From: Vandiemenella viatica
Lineage: Eukaryota > Arthropoda > Insecta > Orthoptera > Morabidae
Length of the DNA: 64,000 nucleotides
Direction: 5' to 3'
NCBI GenBank assembly: GCA_031002005.1
Contig: CM061919.1
Coordinates: 11,913,687 to 11,977,686 of the forward strand
The translations under genes and the position numbers were made by a program. The first letter of the stretch is position 1, and the number at the start of each line of letters is the position of its first letter. This document shows positions 45,775 to 57,577 of the stretch, piece by piece. Below the pieces are notes generated by a model that did not search any database, was not told the origin of the DNA, and saw only the letters and a program-made list of their open reading frames with translations.

Positions 45775-48690
45775 CCGTGATATCAATAAATATATACTGA
45801 GTTCATCCACCTTATTCCTTTCATAAAAATTTCCATTCTCTTCCACTATCTCCTTTAGTTTATACCTCTACATGTACCTGTGATCTTGCGACAGCGCTTT
45901 TCAAAAATCTCCAAAACTGTTCTGCTCCGCTGTTTTCGTAGGATCAGAAACGTATTATACACAATCCAATTTTCATTTTCTCATGTTATCCAATATAAAC
46001 TGGTTTTGCTCGAAACTACTTGTTTCAATCCATTAAGCATAAGCAGACATGGCTACCTTCTCTGTGATCGTCCACCGTCACCATTACGTGTTTTATAGTA
46101 TGGATATATTATATCAAATCAGCTTACTCCATATGCACTGGAGAGAGGTTTGAGATTTAACTCTGGTCTCTAATATTCAACGCAGTGACTATGAATAGCC
46201 CACTACCGCAAATACTACTTTGCTGCCCAAGTCCCAAATACTGAAAATTCCCTCGAATGCAGCTAATCCTGTGTCGTGCTCAGATAGTAGGAATGCCATG
46301 GCGATTTCGGCCACTTGGTCAGTTCAATGATATTTTCACACTTGTAAATAAAAAGAGACAAATAGTTTGAAAGGAACGAAGTTGAATGTTTCGGAACATG
46401 ATCAGTTTATCTGTCGGACTGTAGCATAAGACTATGTGTTGCTTTCCTTCTTTGGATATAAAGCACTTTCTTGAGCGTTTCAGTTAAACTTTTTTTTTTT
46501 TTTTTGATTGAACTATTACAACAATGAAACTATATCTCATTCATAAGTACATTATATAATGATGGCGTTTTTGGCACCATATTGGCGTTCCTAAATGATC
46601 TTCTGCGAATATTTATTGCTATAGAAACGCTGCCTCCTCCAGTCCTGCAAACAAATAATAGTAGCAGGGTGGAGATCAGAACTATTCTCTTGAGCTTGAT
46701 TTTCACTATTCCGTTTCCTTTACATGAAGAACGAAGTACTTATGGATTCGGTTCTTTGACCATCCGTCTGCCACACAGTCATAAATACCGGACTCTTTAA
46801 CATAGAAATTTGTAATTACATACTATTTTCTTTCTTCCAAACCTTAACAAGAATATAACAAATGATTGGAAAGTTCATGGAAATAAAATTAATTATTAGT
46901 GGTTTAGTGAGAGACTGAAGAAAATATTTCCTTTAGATGATATTCATCAGTATCAAATACAATCGGGCAGTATTGACTGCTGAAGTTTACAGAAATATTA
47001 TATCAATCTTTCTGAAGGTAACTGTTTACGCAAAATAACTAAATGAATGATTTTTACAAAGTTGATACCTCATGAGAATTTTTTTCGACAAAAATCATAT
47101 ATCTTATTTTATGGGAATTTTTTTTTCATGAAAACACAGTTTCTGAATTTGTTAAAAATATTTACAAAAGCAACAACAAATTTTTATTTTTTTTACATTT
47201 TTGTGTTTGATTTATACAGACTTTTTGGACGACAATTTTCCAAAAACTTAACCATCTCTAGAAATAACTTCTTACTGATTATTTAAAAAATATTTTTATA
47301 ATTTTTCTTTCTGACGCGAAATAAAGTTAAACGCAACTTGTGAACGGAACCCTCTCCGCTAGTAACTACTACTTGACGGATTTATTCATCGTTAAAAGCG
47401 TCGTGTGAGGTCACACTTTATCATGCAAAAGAATGAAAACAGGTTTGGGGATGCCTTCTATCTCGCTGCCCTTACACTGTCAGTAAAATGGCCAATAATT
47501 CATAATACTCAGTGTCGTCTGCTCATATAAGCAAGCTTCATTTGTGATTGCAATTGTCGGCTGATTTCAGATTAGCATCAGAGTTTTCAGTAATGTTACT
47601 CCCAAAAACTGTCGCCTTTATCTTCACAGCATCGTCTTTGTGGAGAAACATCGTAATGCTGAGACTGGACTCTCATTCATTTTGTACATTGACAAGTTTA
47701 GGCATGCTCCGATTGGATCTTCGACTGACCCGAAATTGATAATGACTCTTATTTTAGGGAACAAATTAAGCTTAGATCCGATCGAGTCATATGTCTGATA
47801 ATTTTCTATGGAGAAGTGCAATTTTTCATTAACTTGTTCGAACCATGCCACGTCATTGCTCAGTTCCGCTTCTGTGGTCTTTCGAACACTGCTGGATGTT
47901 TCCGAATAGTTGCCAAGCGAGATGAATCTCGAGAGGTAGTATGCTAGTAAATAACGTTGAGTGGGCCCAAATTATGATGTTGATTAGAACTTATTTATGT
48001 GAAGTCTGTAGGCCCAGTGAGATTAGTTCACTCGCAATTTATTATATGACAAGAAATACATAAAATAGAAAATCGAATAGATGGACTTCGGAATGAAATG
48101 TATGAGTGAGTTGACTAAGTATGTGAAACCACGTCGGTAATGCCTGTGAGGAAAGATAGTGGTTTTTAAATCAGCTACACAGGAGAGGATATTCATGCGA
48201 ACCACTCTTCGGTGGTTACGATGATGTAAACAGTCTTGAAGAGTACGAAGACAAGAAACTTGAAGAACGCAATTAAAATTAATCCTGGCATAAATCCAAA
48301 TTCAGACAGATACTGGATAGTTTCTTCCATCCATCCATACGTCACTGCCTCATAATTGCGCCAACTTATTTTGCTATAATTCCTTGACTACTAGAAGACA
48401 GGTCAGGTAGCTAAATAAAAGTTAGCTGCTCTCCCAAAAAAGGATACAATATTGGTTCCGTGCATCTCATTGAGTGTGCTATCTTTGGATATGTGTATAA
48501 AACTGAAATCATGTTGTTTCGGGCACATTTTATATAGTTGCTTACTTCGAGTGATATGAGCTATGAAATTTATTAAAAATGTGGCTCCCGCAAATAACTT
48601 TACAAACATAGACTGACAAATAGGAAATAAGTTAAGGATAATGTCCCTCAGCGAGGACCTTCAGTGAAAATTATTTTATTTAGGATACAC
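45775..48690. other. Unassigned 2.9-kb spacer
   Basis: AT-rich; only short frames without recognisable motifs (for example 46582-46800 and 47047-47286, both T-rich). A 16-T run lies at about 46490-46505. Confidence 0.35.
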
Positions 48691-48697
48691 TAATATA

Positions 48698-49610
48698 CAG
48701 GGTGTACCTAAATTAATATCGGGGTTTTAACGCTTTGTAGTATTTATTACATAAAACGTATAATTATAATTAATGAATGAAATGAAAGAGCAACTCAAAT
48801 AGTTTTGTTTGTTGGTACCTGTGCGCATGTGCGTACAATGTTTCTTCGGTCATCCGTTAGAAAGCGCTTCTAGCAAAAATGGCACGACGATAAAGATTTT
48901 CTGGATCATGTTGTTTTCAGTGATGAGTCGACATTTCACCTCAGTGGACTTGTGAACACTCTTAATGTGCGCACCTGGGGCTCAGAAAATCCTCACGAGA
49001 TGGTGCAATTGCAACCGGACTCCCCTAAACTGAATGTTTTTGCGCCATATCTCCGCGGAAAGTTTATGGGCCTTTTTTCTTTGGTACTTCCTGCCTTGAT
49101 GCTCTACAACTAGTTGGTGGAAGACGAACCAAATAACTTCATTTGGCAGCAAGATGGTGCACCGCCTCACTGGCATAACGACGTATGCGATTGGTTGAAT
49201 GTCACTGTATCCGACCGCTGGGTTGGCCGTAAAGGGCCCAAAGACAGAGCTTGTTTCGCATGGCCTCCACACTCTCCCCATCTGACACCATGAGATTTCT
49301 ACCTGCGGGGGTTCATAAATGATCATGTGTATGTGTCTCTGCTACCAGTTGACGTAACCGACCTAAGAAACATGATTGAGGCAGCTGTTGCAACAATTAC
49401 ACCACAAACACAATTCAACGTTTGGGAAGAAATGGGCTATCGACTTGATGTGTGCCGTGTGACAAGAGGTGCTCACATAGAACACTTGTAAGCTTGTAGG
49501 TATAACTGTTTGAGTCGCTCTTTCATTTCATGCTTCAATTATAATTTTACATTTTATGTAATAAATACTACAAAGCATTAAAACCCCGCTATTCATTTAG
49601 GTACACCCTG
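48698..49610 (+). mobile_element. Mariner-like element, 913 bp, with long inverted repeats
   Basis: Ends CAGGGTGTACCTAAATTAAT and ATTCATTTAGGTACACCCTG begin inverted repeats that stay similar for about 105 bp (to CAACTCAAATAGTT / AACTGTTTGAGTCG), at TA sites (48696-48697 and 49611-49612). It encodes only the catalytic half of the transposase. Confidence 0.92.
48893..49491 (+). pseudogene. Mariner-like transposase, catalytic DDE half
   Basis: The plus frame gives DFLDHVVFSDESTFHLSG (first catalytic Asp in FSDES, about 48920), LNVFAPYLRGKFMG, NFIWQQDGAPPHWHNDVCDW (second Asp in QQDGAPPH, about 49146), WPPHSPHLTP-stop-DF (third acidic position, with SPD changed to SPH, about 49280) and a C-terminal block ending HIEHL with TAA 49489. 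Two in-frame stops (TAG near 49111, TGA near 49290) inactivate it. The N-terminal HTH half is missing, complementary to the HTH-only element at 26952. It matches the DUF4817-linked mariner-like family of insects. Confidence 0.85.
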
Positions 49611-49704
49611 TATATATACCACCTATTTTTGTGATATTCTGTTACCAACAAACTTAATTGGTGTAGCCATAAAATAAGTCTTTGAATACGGTTTATTTAC
49701 AGAA

Positions 49705-49935
49705 ATCATCGGCCTAGTAACTTAATGGTTCACTCGCCTACCTCGCACGTCGAGCGTCGTCGGGTCGAACTCGGTCAGCCCAGGAACTTTTATGGGAACT
49801 TACCCTTTGACAATACTTTTTTTCGTTGACGCGAACCCCGCTAGGAGGCTCTGTGGTTCGGATTACACGTCGAAGTGTAGGTACAACCACGACAGAGGCG
49901 GAATGCACGGTAACCTAGAGACATCAAGACATAAG
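49705..49935 (+). mobile_element. tRNA-like SINE (family 3)
   Basis: CCTAGTAACTTAATGGTTCACTCGCCTACCTCGCACGTCG and GGGTCGAACTCGGTCAGC give box A-like and box B-like segments. The body GACGCGAACCCCGCTAGGAGG, then TTCGGATTACACGTCGAAGTGTAGG, differs from families 1 and 2. Confidence 0.6.
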
Positions 49936-50863
49936 GCCACGAATGTTCTTTGCTTATTTATATTAACAAGTTTTTAAATTCTCTAAATAAACAGAATCAA
50001 AGCTGATATTAGATACCGAATCGTGTGACAAGTGTAACCGGCAAGCAGTTTTCGTCTTTTAGTTATTTGATTCCTACTGTACAATTGGGGATTGAGTTAA
50101 CTCTTTGAATCCATATTTAAAATGCGAGGTTATGCACAGGTGGTCTGCGTAAATGTCTCACCGCAGCTTCAGTGATTTAATTCTTGGTCTTCCCAATACC
50201 ATTTTTGCAGTAACCGTCTAGAAAAACATAAGGGCTGAAAGCAATAGATAACACAACATTTGTACTTATGTACTATTGAATATATACATATTCAAGACAC
50301 CAAACAATCTGATTTAACAAAGATATACAAAACAGATTAGCACAAGGAAGGAAGAGTCTTCAGATCTTTAGCCATCTGCAGTCGTCATGCAAAATAATTA
50401 CTAGCACGCGTAATAGGCATTTATAGAACGTGTTGTTACGTTTGGTGAGGAATTTTGGCTACAGAAAAACATTGAAGAACGAAAAATTCAAAGGTATATC
50501 GGTTGAAGTAATTGGAAAGAAAGAAATAAGAAATCGTACAAAAAGAGAAGAAACAGTTATAGAAAGGACTGAACAACAGCAGTTAAACTGTTACAGAAAC
50601 TTAATGAGAATTGGTGAATATGTTGGTCAAAAAGAATTTTCATTTACTCCTCCATTCTACCTTGGAAGAACGTTTAAAGATCTCGTAGTATAAAAAAGAG
50701 GATTTGGTGCTGGTGACTGGAAAGTCAGGAATTGAAAGAGACCAAAATGCGGATATCCCCAACACTGTAGGCAATACTCCCCCTTCCCCCCCCCTAAAAA
50801 GATTATAATAGCTCATCAAACACACTGGTGTAATGATAATTTTGTAAAGCATTAAAAATACTA
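49936..50863. other. Unassigned spacer
   Basis: An 87-codon basic frame at 50430-50693 (KEIRNRTKREETVIERTEQQ) shows no recognisable domain. Nothing else is seen. Confidence 0.3.
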
Positions 50864-51095
50864 ACAGTGACCAGTGGCGGATCTAGGATTTTTTCGAACC
50901 GGGGCAAAAACTTCACGCTGGCGCCCCCCCCCCCTTCCCCAAAGAAAACACCACACACTCTTGGGAACTATTAAACTAACGTGATAAAAAATACAAAAGA
51001 CATGATAGGAAATGAGTTATTTTATTGCTTGCATAATATATATTACAATCAGAATACGTAACGCACGAGCCAGACTGTACTTACATTTGCAGTCC

Positions 51096-51362
51096 TTAAG
51101 CCCTCGCGAAATTTGCACTAAATGTTCCTACAATTTCACTCGTCGAGCTTTCATTTCCGCGAAAGAGTCTATAACTTCGTCTCATAAGCTGTTCTATTTT
51201 CGCGAGGCTAGAAAGACGTTCCTGGTTCATTGTTGATTGCAGGTAGGTTTTTACGATTTTTAGTTCAAGAAAACTCCGATCGCAGCTTGCGGACGTCGTT
51301 GGTAACGTGCAGTATATTCTCAGAGCTATACAAATATTAAATTTCTCAGAACAAGATCTCAT
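51096..51362 (-). pseudogene. hAT transposase C-terminal dimerisation domain
   Basis: The minus-strand frame reads FNICIALRIYCTLPTTSASC, DRSFLELKIVKTYLQSTMNQ, ERLSSLAKIEQLMRRSY. The TLPTTSAS-C-x-RSF-x-x-LK-x-IKTYL-x-STM-x-QERLS pattern is the C-terminal dimerisation block of TTF/ZMYM1-type hAT transposases. It holds the dimer together; no catalytic residues are here. The frame is clean over 88 codons. The rest of the transposase, which should lie at higher coordinates, has been deleted and replaced by non-coding sequence and insertions. Confidence 0.8.
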
Positions 51363-52515
51363 ATATTTTTGTCACTAAACAAGCACGAGACTTTTCTTAT
51401 TTTACAAGAATTGTTTTTGTGGGAAATAGATAAATTCGATTCGATACTATGAACACGGTAGATTGTTTTATAACAATCAGAACTGTTTCCCAACCAAAAT
51501 GTTACAAACATTGCGATTATAATTTAAATAATGTTATTATTCAATGTGCATTTTGTTGATAACAGCAATATACATCGACAATGTAAATCATAAGTTCATT
51601 TAAAGAAGGAAAACGAAAAGAACGGTCGTCTTTGGCGCAAAATTTAAACATATTTCAAATAACTGAGAAAACCAAGAAACAGTTGAAAGTACCAAAGGCA
51701 TAAATTCAAGTCATGTCCTTCCCAACGATACCAACTTCAATCATCTTGATTTATTTGATGTGAGAGACAAGGCGTGGACAAAAATTTTAATATTTTATAT
51801 TGTGGATTAACGCTAACAAAAACAGTAACCAGCCAGAAAGATATAAGTTAACGTTATAATACATTTCAGCGTTTCCAATCTGTGGTATGTGAAGGTGATG
51901 CAAGTTATCCGAAGGCAGAATTTTAAAAATTTGATTCTCAAAGGCATCATATCAAAAAAATATTAGTGAAATAATAGAAAGAAAAAAGATTATCATTTCG
52001 TCCTGCATAAGACTGTAAGGGAGAATAAGCTAGTAATCCAAACTTTCTAAAAACAATTAATATTTCAACTACCATAAAAAATCTTGTATTTTCAGGATAT
52101 GGCTGCTTAACATCCTATTCCCTAAATACGTTTTCGGAGAGCGACGTTTTATGAGTGCCTGATAGTAAGTATATGTCTTGAGAAACGACGGTATACGCTA
52201 ATAACAATTGATAGGTTTGGTTCATAATATATACCGTGGTAAGAAATAATGCCCATATAAGTTAATGATCCCAATTTTTTTTGACATTTTACTGGTCCTC
52301 GGATTGACAAAGGATAAGAAACGCTGAGATATTTGATAACGATAGATTCTTGCTTACCTGTGAATGGTTCGTTTCCAGTAATACATATTTAAACTCGTTC
52401 AGCACAAAAGTAGATATTAAAACAAAACTGGGCTAATCACTCTAACGCAGCTGCAAGAATGCGTACATCAGATGGCAAAATGAATAAATCCAAGAATATC
52501 GTGAGTTCCCGCTAA

Positions 52516-52901
52516 GGGAGCGTGCATAAACCACGTAGCTCTATTTTGGCCTCCTGTGAATCCCCCCTCCCCCCACATAGCCCAGCGTGACTTTTGCCTC
52601 TACCCCCTCCCCCCCCACGTAGCACGTAGCTTTTTTTCTTTTTGATTCCAGAAGACATTTTGTACTGTTTTCTCTTGTCAGATTATTGTAAATTACATGC
52701 GGAGATAATTAACTGAGGTAAATAAATGTACACATGCTGTTGTGAGTTCTGTTCCTCATTTTAACTATGAAAAATGTTATGAAAGGAAAGCTACGTGGCC
52801 TGGCTCGGAACCTCCCCTCCCCTCCCCCCACGTAGCCCAGCGTAGCTTCCAGCCAACCCCTCCCCCCCCTGGCCGGAGCCACGTAGTTTGTGCACAGTCC
52901 C
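52516..52901. mobile_element. Harbinger-type MITE, 386 bp
   Basis: Ends GGGAGCGTGCATAAACCACG and CGTAGTTTGTGCACAGTCCC are inverted, flanked by TAA (52513-52515 and 52902-52904). C-rich blocks CCCCACGTAGCCCAGCGT recur in both arms. Non-coding. Confidence 0.9.
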
Positions 52902-52927
52902 TAACAATGACGGAATGAATTTCATTG

Positions 52928-53909
52928 GGATATGTGAAAACTGCGACCAGTGAAATTTGCGGCCAACCTAAAATCTGCGAAATCTGCGGCCAATACCTCT
53001 TCTCTTTGTGTCATGCCGCGCCGTCCTAATCACTCTAAACGCCCCTAGACGACCCGACCTGGTCTCACTAAATCGTGGCCTGGAAGTTTTTACGTGAACA
53101 AATCATTTTACATTTCACGCCCGAAACAGCCAAGTTAATTTCTATTTTTTTTTTTAATAGACACGCAAATGTTTCACAGGTCTCTTAGTGCGGTACTAAC
53201 TAGATCGGAGTGGCCGAGGTCGTCTAGAGGCGGCCATACACGATCGCTCCATCCATCCAAATGGACCGATGTCACTCCATTATCGTGTCGTCTGTGGGGA
53301 AATTTGATGTGGATGACGTTAACCCACAACTGCTGATAGTAGAATATTTTTTCCTACACAAGTTTCTTATCTGCTTAACGCCTCTCTAACAGCGAGGTCA
53401 TTAGAGACGGGAAAGGATGGGGGGCAAGGAATGGTAAGGAATTCGGCCATGGCCTTTTGAAGGAAGCATACCGGCATTTGCCTCGAGTGATTTGGGAAAC
53501 CATGGAAAACCCAAATCTGGATGCCCGGACGGGGATTCGAACCGCCGTCATCCCGAATGGGAGGCCTACTGCACTAATGTGAGGCAAAGGGAGATTTTGC
53601 ATGAAATCTACTACGATTCTGTAAGTATCTGCCTCGTTATTACAATTCTTTTCTACGTCTTTTAAGCAAGAATAAAACTTGTATTTTAATAGCAGTTATA
53701 AAGTATAAAACATCTGTAGTGTCAACCTGCTGTTTAGAAACATTGGCTACAAACGTAGCAATCCGCTCAGAGCGCCGGCGGGGCGGCTTTTAACAATACA
53801 ACCAGTTTGATCCTATTCTATAATAAACACACCGCTACAGCATTGTTGAGAATTCTGGCCGCAGATTTCACTGGCCACATATTTCACTGGGCGCAGTTTT
53901 CCCGACACC
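52928..53909. mobile_element. MULE-like non-autonomous element, copy B (982 bp)
   Basis: It is nearly identical to copy A (5829-6830) end to end, flanked by its own perfect 9-bp duplication ATTTCATTG (52919-52927 and 53910-53918). It lacks about 90 bp present in A near 6080-6170 and has a 70-bp GC-rich segment (about 53211-53275) absent from A. The same SINE occupies the same site. Confidence 0.9.
53366..53590 (-). mobile_element. SINE (family 1) inside MULE-like copy B
   Basis: Minus strand: box B GGTTCGAATCC (complement of 53533-53543), TTTGGGTTTTCCATGGTTTC, CATGGCCGAATTCC and tail CTCGCTGTTAGAGAGGCG. Same site and orientation as in copy A. Confidence 0.85.
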
Positions 53910-54884
53910 ATTTCATTGCGTGAATAGACCTTTGTTTTAGGGCCGCTCTGTCAAAGAACAATGAATTTTCCGCCCTTTCAAGTGCCGCCGCGGTCAGTGT
54001 ACCACGGCGCTTTACCTAAAAAAAAGGTCGACAGCACATGAATATTTCGCCCTGGCGCTTATAAAAAGCTGCCACAAACACATGATTTTGACACCCCCTG
54101 AAGTTGTCGCCCGGGGCAAGAGCCCCGGTTTGCCCCCCCCCCCCCCTAGATCCAGCACTGGCAGTGGCTGAGTTTATCATGAGAAAGAAAATTATTTCTG
54201 ACACCAGTTTGACTTCCATTTAGTGGCTCTCTTCTTATATCGCTAGTGGACTTTTGTTCATTTGACTACCGGTACGATAACCCGCATCACTACAAGAGAC
54301 TTATCGCAGTGTACACGATATTCAGGTCTACAACAGACTTCGTTGTCAAACAATCACTTCCTCACGTACTAATGTCGTACTAATGTCATAATATACGTAC
54401 AAAATATAGTAGGTACGTAATTAGAATTACTATCTAACTTTAACCACTCCACGTACGGCGACAGATTTTATTGTGATATTTCTGATGATTTTCATGTGTT
54501 GTGAAAATAATTTATTGGTTTCCGTATTATATTTTTTTGTGAGAAAATCTTGCGATTGAAAAAGTAGGAGTGCAGTTGATCAGAGCATTGCTAATTACTG
54601 TTTAACGGCTCATCACGGTTTTCCCATCGAATTAATGTTTGGAACCTCATTACGCAGGTTGTGATCTGTAATAGTCAACTCTACAAATACAATCATCTTT
54701 CTTGACAATTTAAATTTTCAATTTCTACAGAAATTCACTTATTCCAGGTTCATTATCTTTAAATTAAAAGTACTACTCTAGCTTATACCTAAAATATAGT
54801 GATAGTACATGGCTATGGTCGTAACTTCCCTTCCACATATTGCTCCTAATTCTTCGACAAATATTAACATTTTTTTGTTATGGT

Positions 54885-55090
54885 TTTACGGCTCTTCAGC
54901 TTCGAGGTCACTATAGCCTGGAGAGAATAAGGGGCAAGGAATTAGACCATGGCCTTTTAGAGGAACGGCACGGGTAGTCAGGAAGCGATGAGTAACCGAA
55001 GTCTATGTGGTTGAACCGGGATTCGAACCCCCGTCCTTTCGAATGTCAGGCCCGAACGTTACCTGCTCACCTACCATGCTCGATAATACG
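54885..55090 (-). mobile_element. SINE (family 1)
   Basis: Minus strand: GAGCATGGTAGGTGAGCAGGTAACG head, GGGTTCGAATCCCGG box B (complement of 55016-55030), then a body with CATGGTCTAATTCCTTGCCC and tail TGACCTCGAAGCTGAAGAGC. Confidence 0.8.
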
Positions 55091-55344
55091 AGGCCAGGCA
55101 TCATTGACAGTATATAGCCCACACACACCCAGCACTCTGCCTAAACTCACCAACTGGCTTCCATATTATAGCAGATATCTCCGTAAATTTTTCAAACTTC
55201 CATCATTTTCAAACTCCCTCCAATTTCTGACCATATCTGTAATATGAAGCATATACTGTACTACCACACTCAGTTAAGAGCCTCACTATCGTTTTATCTC
55301 GAGTAAGAATCTTCCACGTTTCCAAAGAGGAATCCTGGCGTCTC

Positions 55345-55575
55345 ACGGGAGCGGGGTGGATGAGCGGTAACGATCTGGCTTCCTATTTGGGTGGACGCAG
55401 TTTCGAACCCCCGTCCGGCCATCTGGATTTCGGTTTTTCCGCGGTTTCCTATAGTCACTGCAGGGATAGTTCCTTCAAAACTACATGGCCAGATTCTTTT
55501 CAGTTCCTTGCCCTCAGTCCTTCCCCGCCTCTAATGACTTCGACGTTGACGAAGCGTAAAGCAGGTTTATTTTCG
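55345..55575 (+). mobile_element. SINE (family 1)
   Basis: GGGGTGGATGAGCGGTAACGATCTGGC head, GTTTCGAACCC box B (55399-55409), GGCCATCTGGATTTCGGTTT body and CGACGTTGACGAAGCGTAAAGC tail, in plus orientation. Confidence 0.8.
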
Positions 55576-56880
55576 GAAACTGTAAATTTAGGATAGAATC
55601 GTGGGAATTTCACTCTGCACGTTTTTGAAGAAATTCAGTTGCTTCTTGTTTTACAGTGCTTCGATTATTTGACGTATGTTTGAGTACAGTTCCTAATGAA
55701 AGCAAGTTATTTGGTCATACTGTTATGGGCTATCTATAAATTACGTCCCACGTTTCGGCGGGAGGGAACAGATCGATATGACGTGACAAAAGGGAAGCAG
55801 AGTTAAAAAAATTTTGACATCACATCTGTTAAAAAAGACAGGAGAGTTAAAAAAAATTGTTCCTGTAATTTTCTGGTGAAAACATGTTCAGATGATCTTA
55901 ACTGAGGTGCCATAAAAATCGTTGCATTAGCAGACATTATTTGTTTCGCTACGAGGTAAGCCTGTAAAACTTGAGCCAATAAAAAGAAATGCATAATTCC
56001 AGTGAACTGTGTGAATACAGTTAGAATAATAAAATAATTAAATAGTAACTTGTCCTTATTCAAGTTCCAAATTTAAAATTGCAAAATGAGTGATGTCGCA
56101 ATAGGGATGGGAGAAGGGGTCCATAATAATACCAATAAATTTGTGTTACTAAACATATCAGTGTATCCATAACCCAGTATCAAACAGATTAATTTAGTAC
56201 TTCTGAGCCAATACAACCTCACTGACTACTCTCAAAGATCATTTGGTACATTTCTTCAGGTTGTTGAATTTAGGTGATGGCGCTAGAAGCAAGCAAAAAA
56301 CCATACCTAAACGGTTACTTCATCTCATGACTTTGTGTCACAGGAATATTGTATTTTCCTACTCTTCGCAGCACTCTTGAAAATCAACTTTGTCATGCGA
56401 TCAGTTCATTTTTCCTATCTTTTAAACATTTATATCAATCATTATTTCTCTTTGTATTACTGTGTGATATTGTTTTGATTATACTATGGTGTATAGTTAG
56501 TCAGCTATAGCGTTCGACGGATCGTTAGTCAAAGCTGTGTTTTAGTTATAGCGATATTCATTACATAATTTAATTAAATATTGATTTATGAAGATTAATA
56601 ATTGTAGTGTCTGCTTTTGATTTATTAGCTGAATCTTAATTTTGTTGCCATGGAAATAACCAAAAGCTGAATAAAACCTTTTTCAATACAAAATATGATA
56701 ACTTCCATAAAATTAGGATACATCAATTTACGTGTCATCATGCAATAGAAAACACATTCAACAAAATTGAAATGGAATAGGAATCATGTTGTCAAAATAA
56801 ACAATATGCTGTTGAAGTGAATACAATATTTCACGTTATTTAATATCAAGAAAGTAAAGAGGAATCATTCAATTTACAAT
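55576..56880. other. Unassigned spacer
   Basis: AT-rich. A segment near 55728-55795 (ATAAATTACGTCCCACG, GATATGACGTGAC) may be one end of an old MITE; no partner end was found. Confidence 0.3.
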
Positions 56881-57074
56881 TATGTATACAGGGCGAGGCG
56901 AATGGATCCGCATGGCTCAGCCCGATCCGATAGTTGTGGGTTCGTGCTCAATGTGTACGCGCTTCCTGTCTGTGGTCGAACCGAACCATATGAGCCGACT
57001 GCCGTTTCCGTCAATCATCTGCTGTCTCGTGCTTAATTTGTGTAAATTGTTATTACTAATATGCTTTTATAAAT

Positions 57075-57277
57075 ATGGAAATCTCTCAGGATAATTCTCT
57101 TGTCCCTATCGGGTATTACCAAAACTACTCCGTGCTGTGGAATCCCAAATATGAATTTTATTATAATAATTTGAAAAAGGAAGATTCATGGAATCAAATT
57201 CCTAACCTTATGAAAATTTCCAAAGATAAATGTCGCAAGAAAATTGAAAGCATCGAGGCTTCCTACCGAAGGTAAAA
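57075..57277 (+). pseudogene. MADF-domain gene fragment
   Basis: From ATG 57075: NYSVLWNPKYEFYYNNLKKE, then DSWNQIPNLMKISKDKCRKK and SIEASYRR. The W-x-P, a spacing of about 14 residues to W-x-x-I, then C-x-x-K and the Y-R-R end fit the MADF (Myb-SANT-like) DNA-binding domain. Such domains are found in PIF/Harbinger accessory proteins and in insect transcription factors. A one- or two-base loss after YRR (57272) ends the frame, while REKSRFFQQ-like coding continues in another frame. GC-rich sequence 56885-57005 upstream might be a Harbinger end, but no matching right end was confirmed. Confidence 0.55.
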
Positions 57278-57577
57278 AGCAGGTTTTTTCAACAACACAA
57301 AAAAGAAAAAAATAACCCTGGAATGGGTAAGTTCTTATTTAATCAATGATTCTTTTTGTTTGGGTTAATGTAAGTTAACAGAATCAATTTTTATTGAAAT
57401 CGTAACTTGAGAGTATATCTCAATAAGTAATTTTTGTTTGGCTATGTTGAAGAGTAAATATAAACAAATCCGCCGACCTTTTCAGCCCCTTCGCATAATC
57501 CTTCAAGCAGGCTACAATGACTCGACACGTTTCAGGTATGTTTCAAATGATTACGAAAGCTTCCGCGGTCACTGTAT

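Larger units (their letters stand above)
50872..54160 (-). mobile_element. hAT element, 3.3 kb (ZMYM/TTF-type transposase)
   Basis: Inverted ends CAGTGGCGGATCTAGG and CCTAGATCCAGCACTG are flanked by ACAGTGAC (50864-50871) and GCAGTGGC (54161-54168), 6 of 8 matching. Long C runs lie inside both ends. It carries a transposase C-terminus on the minus strand, a Harbinger-type MITE (52516-52901) and the second MULE-like copy (52928-53909). Related ends occur at 39437, 62071 and 63864. Confidence 0.85.
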
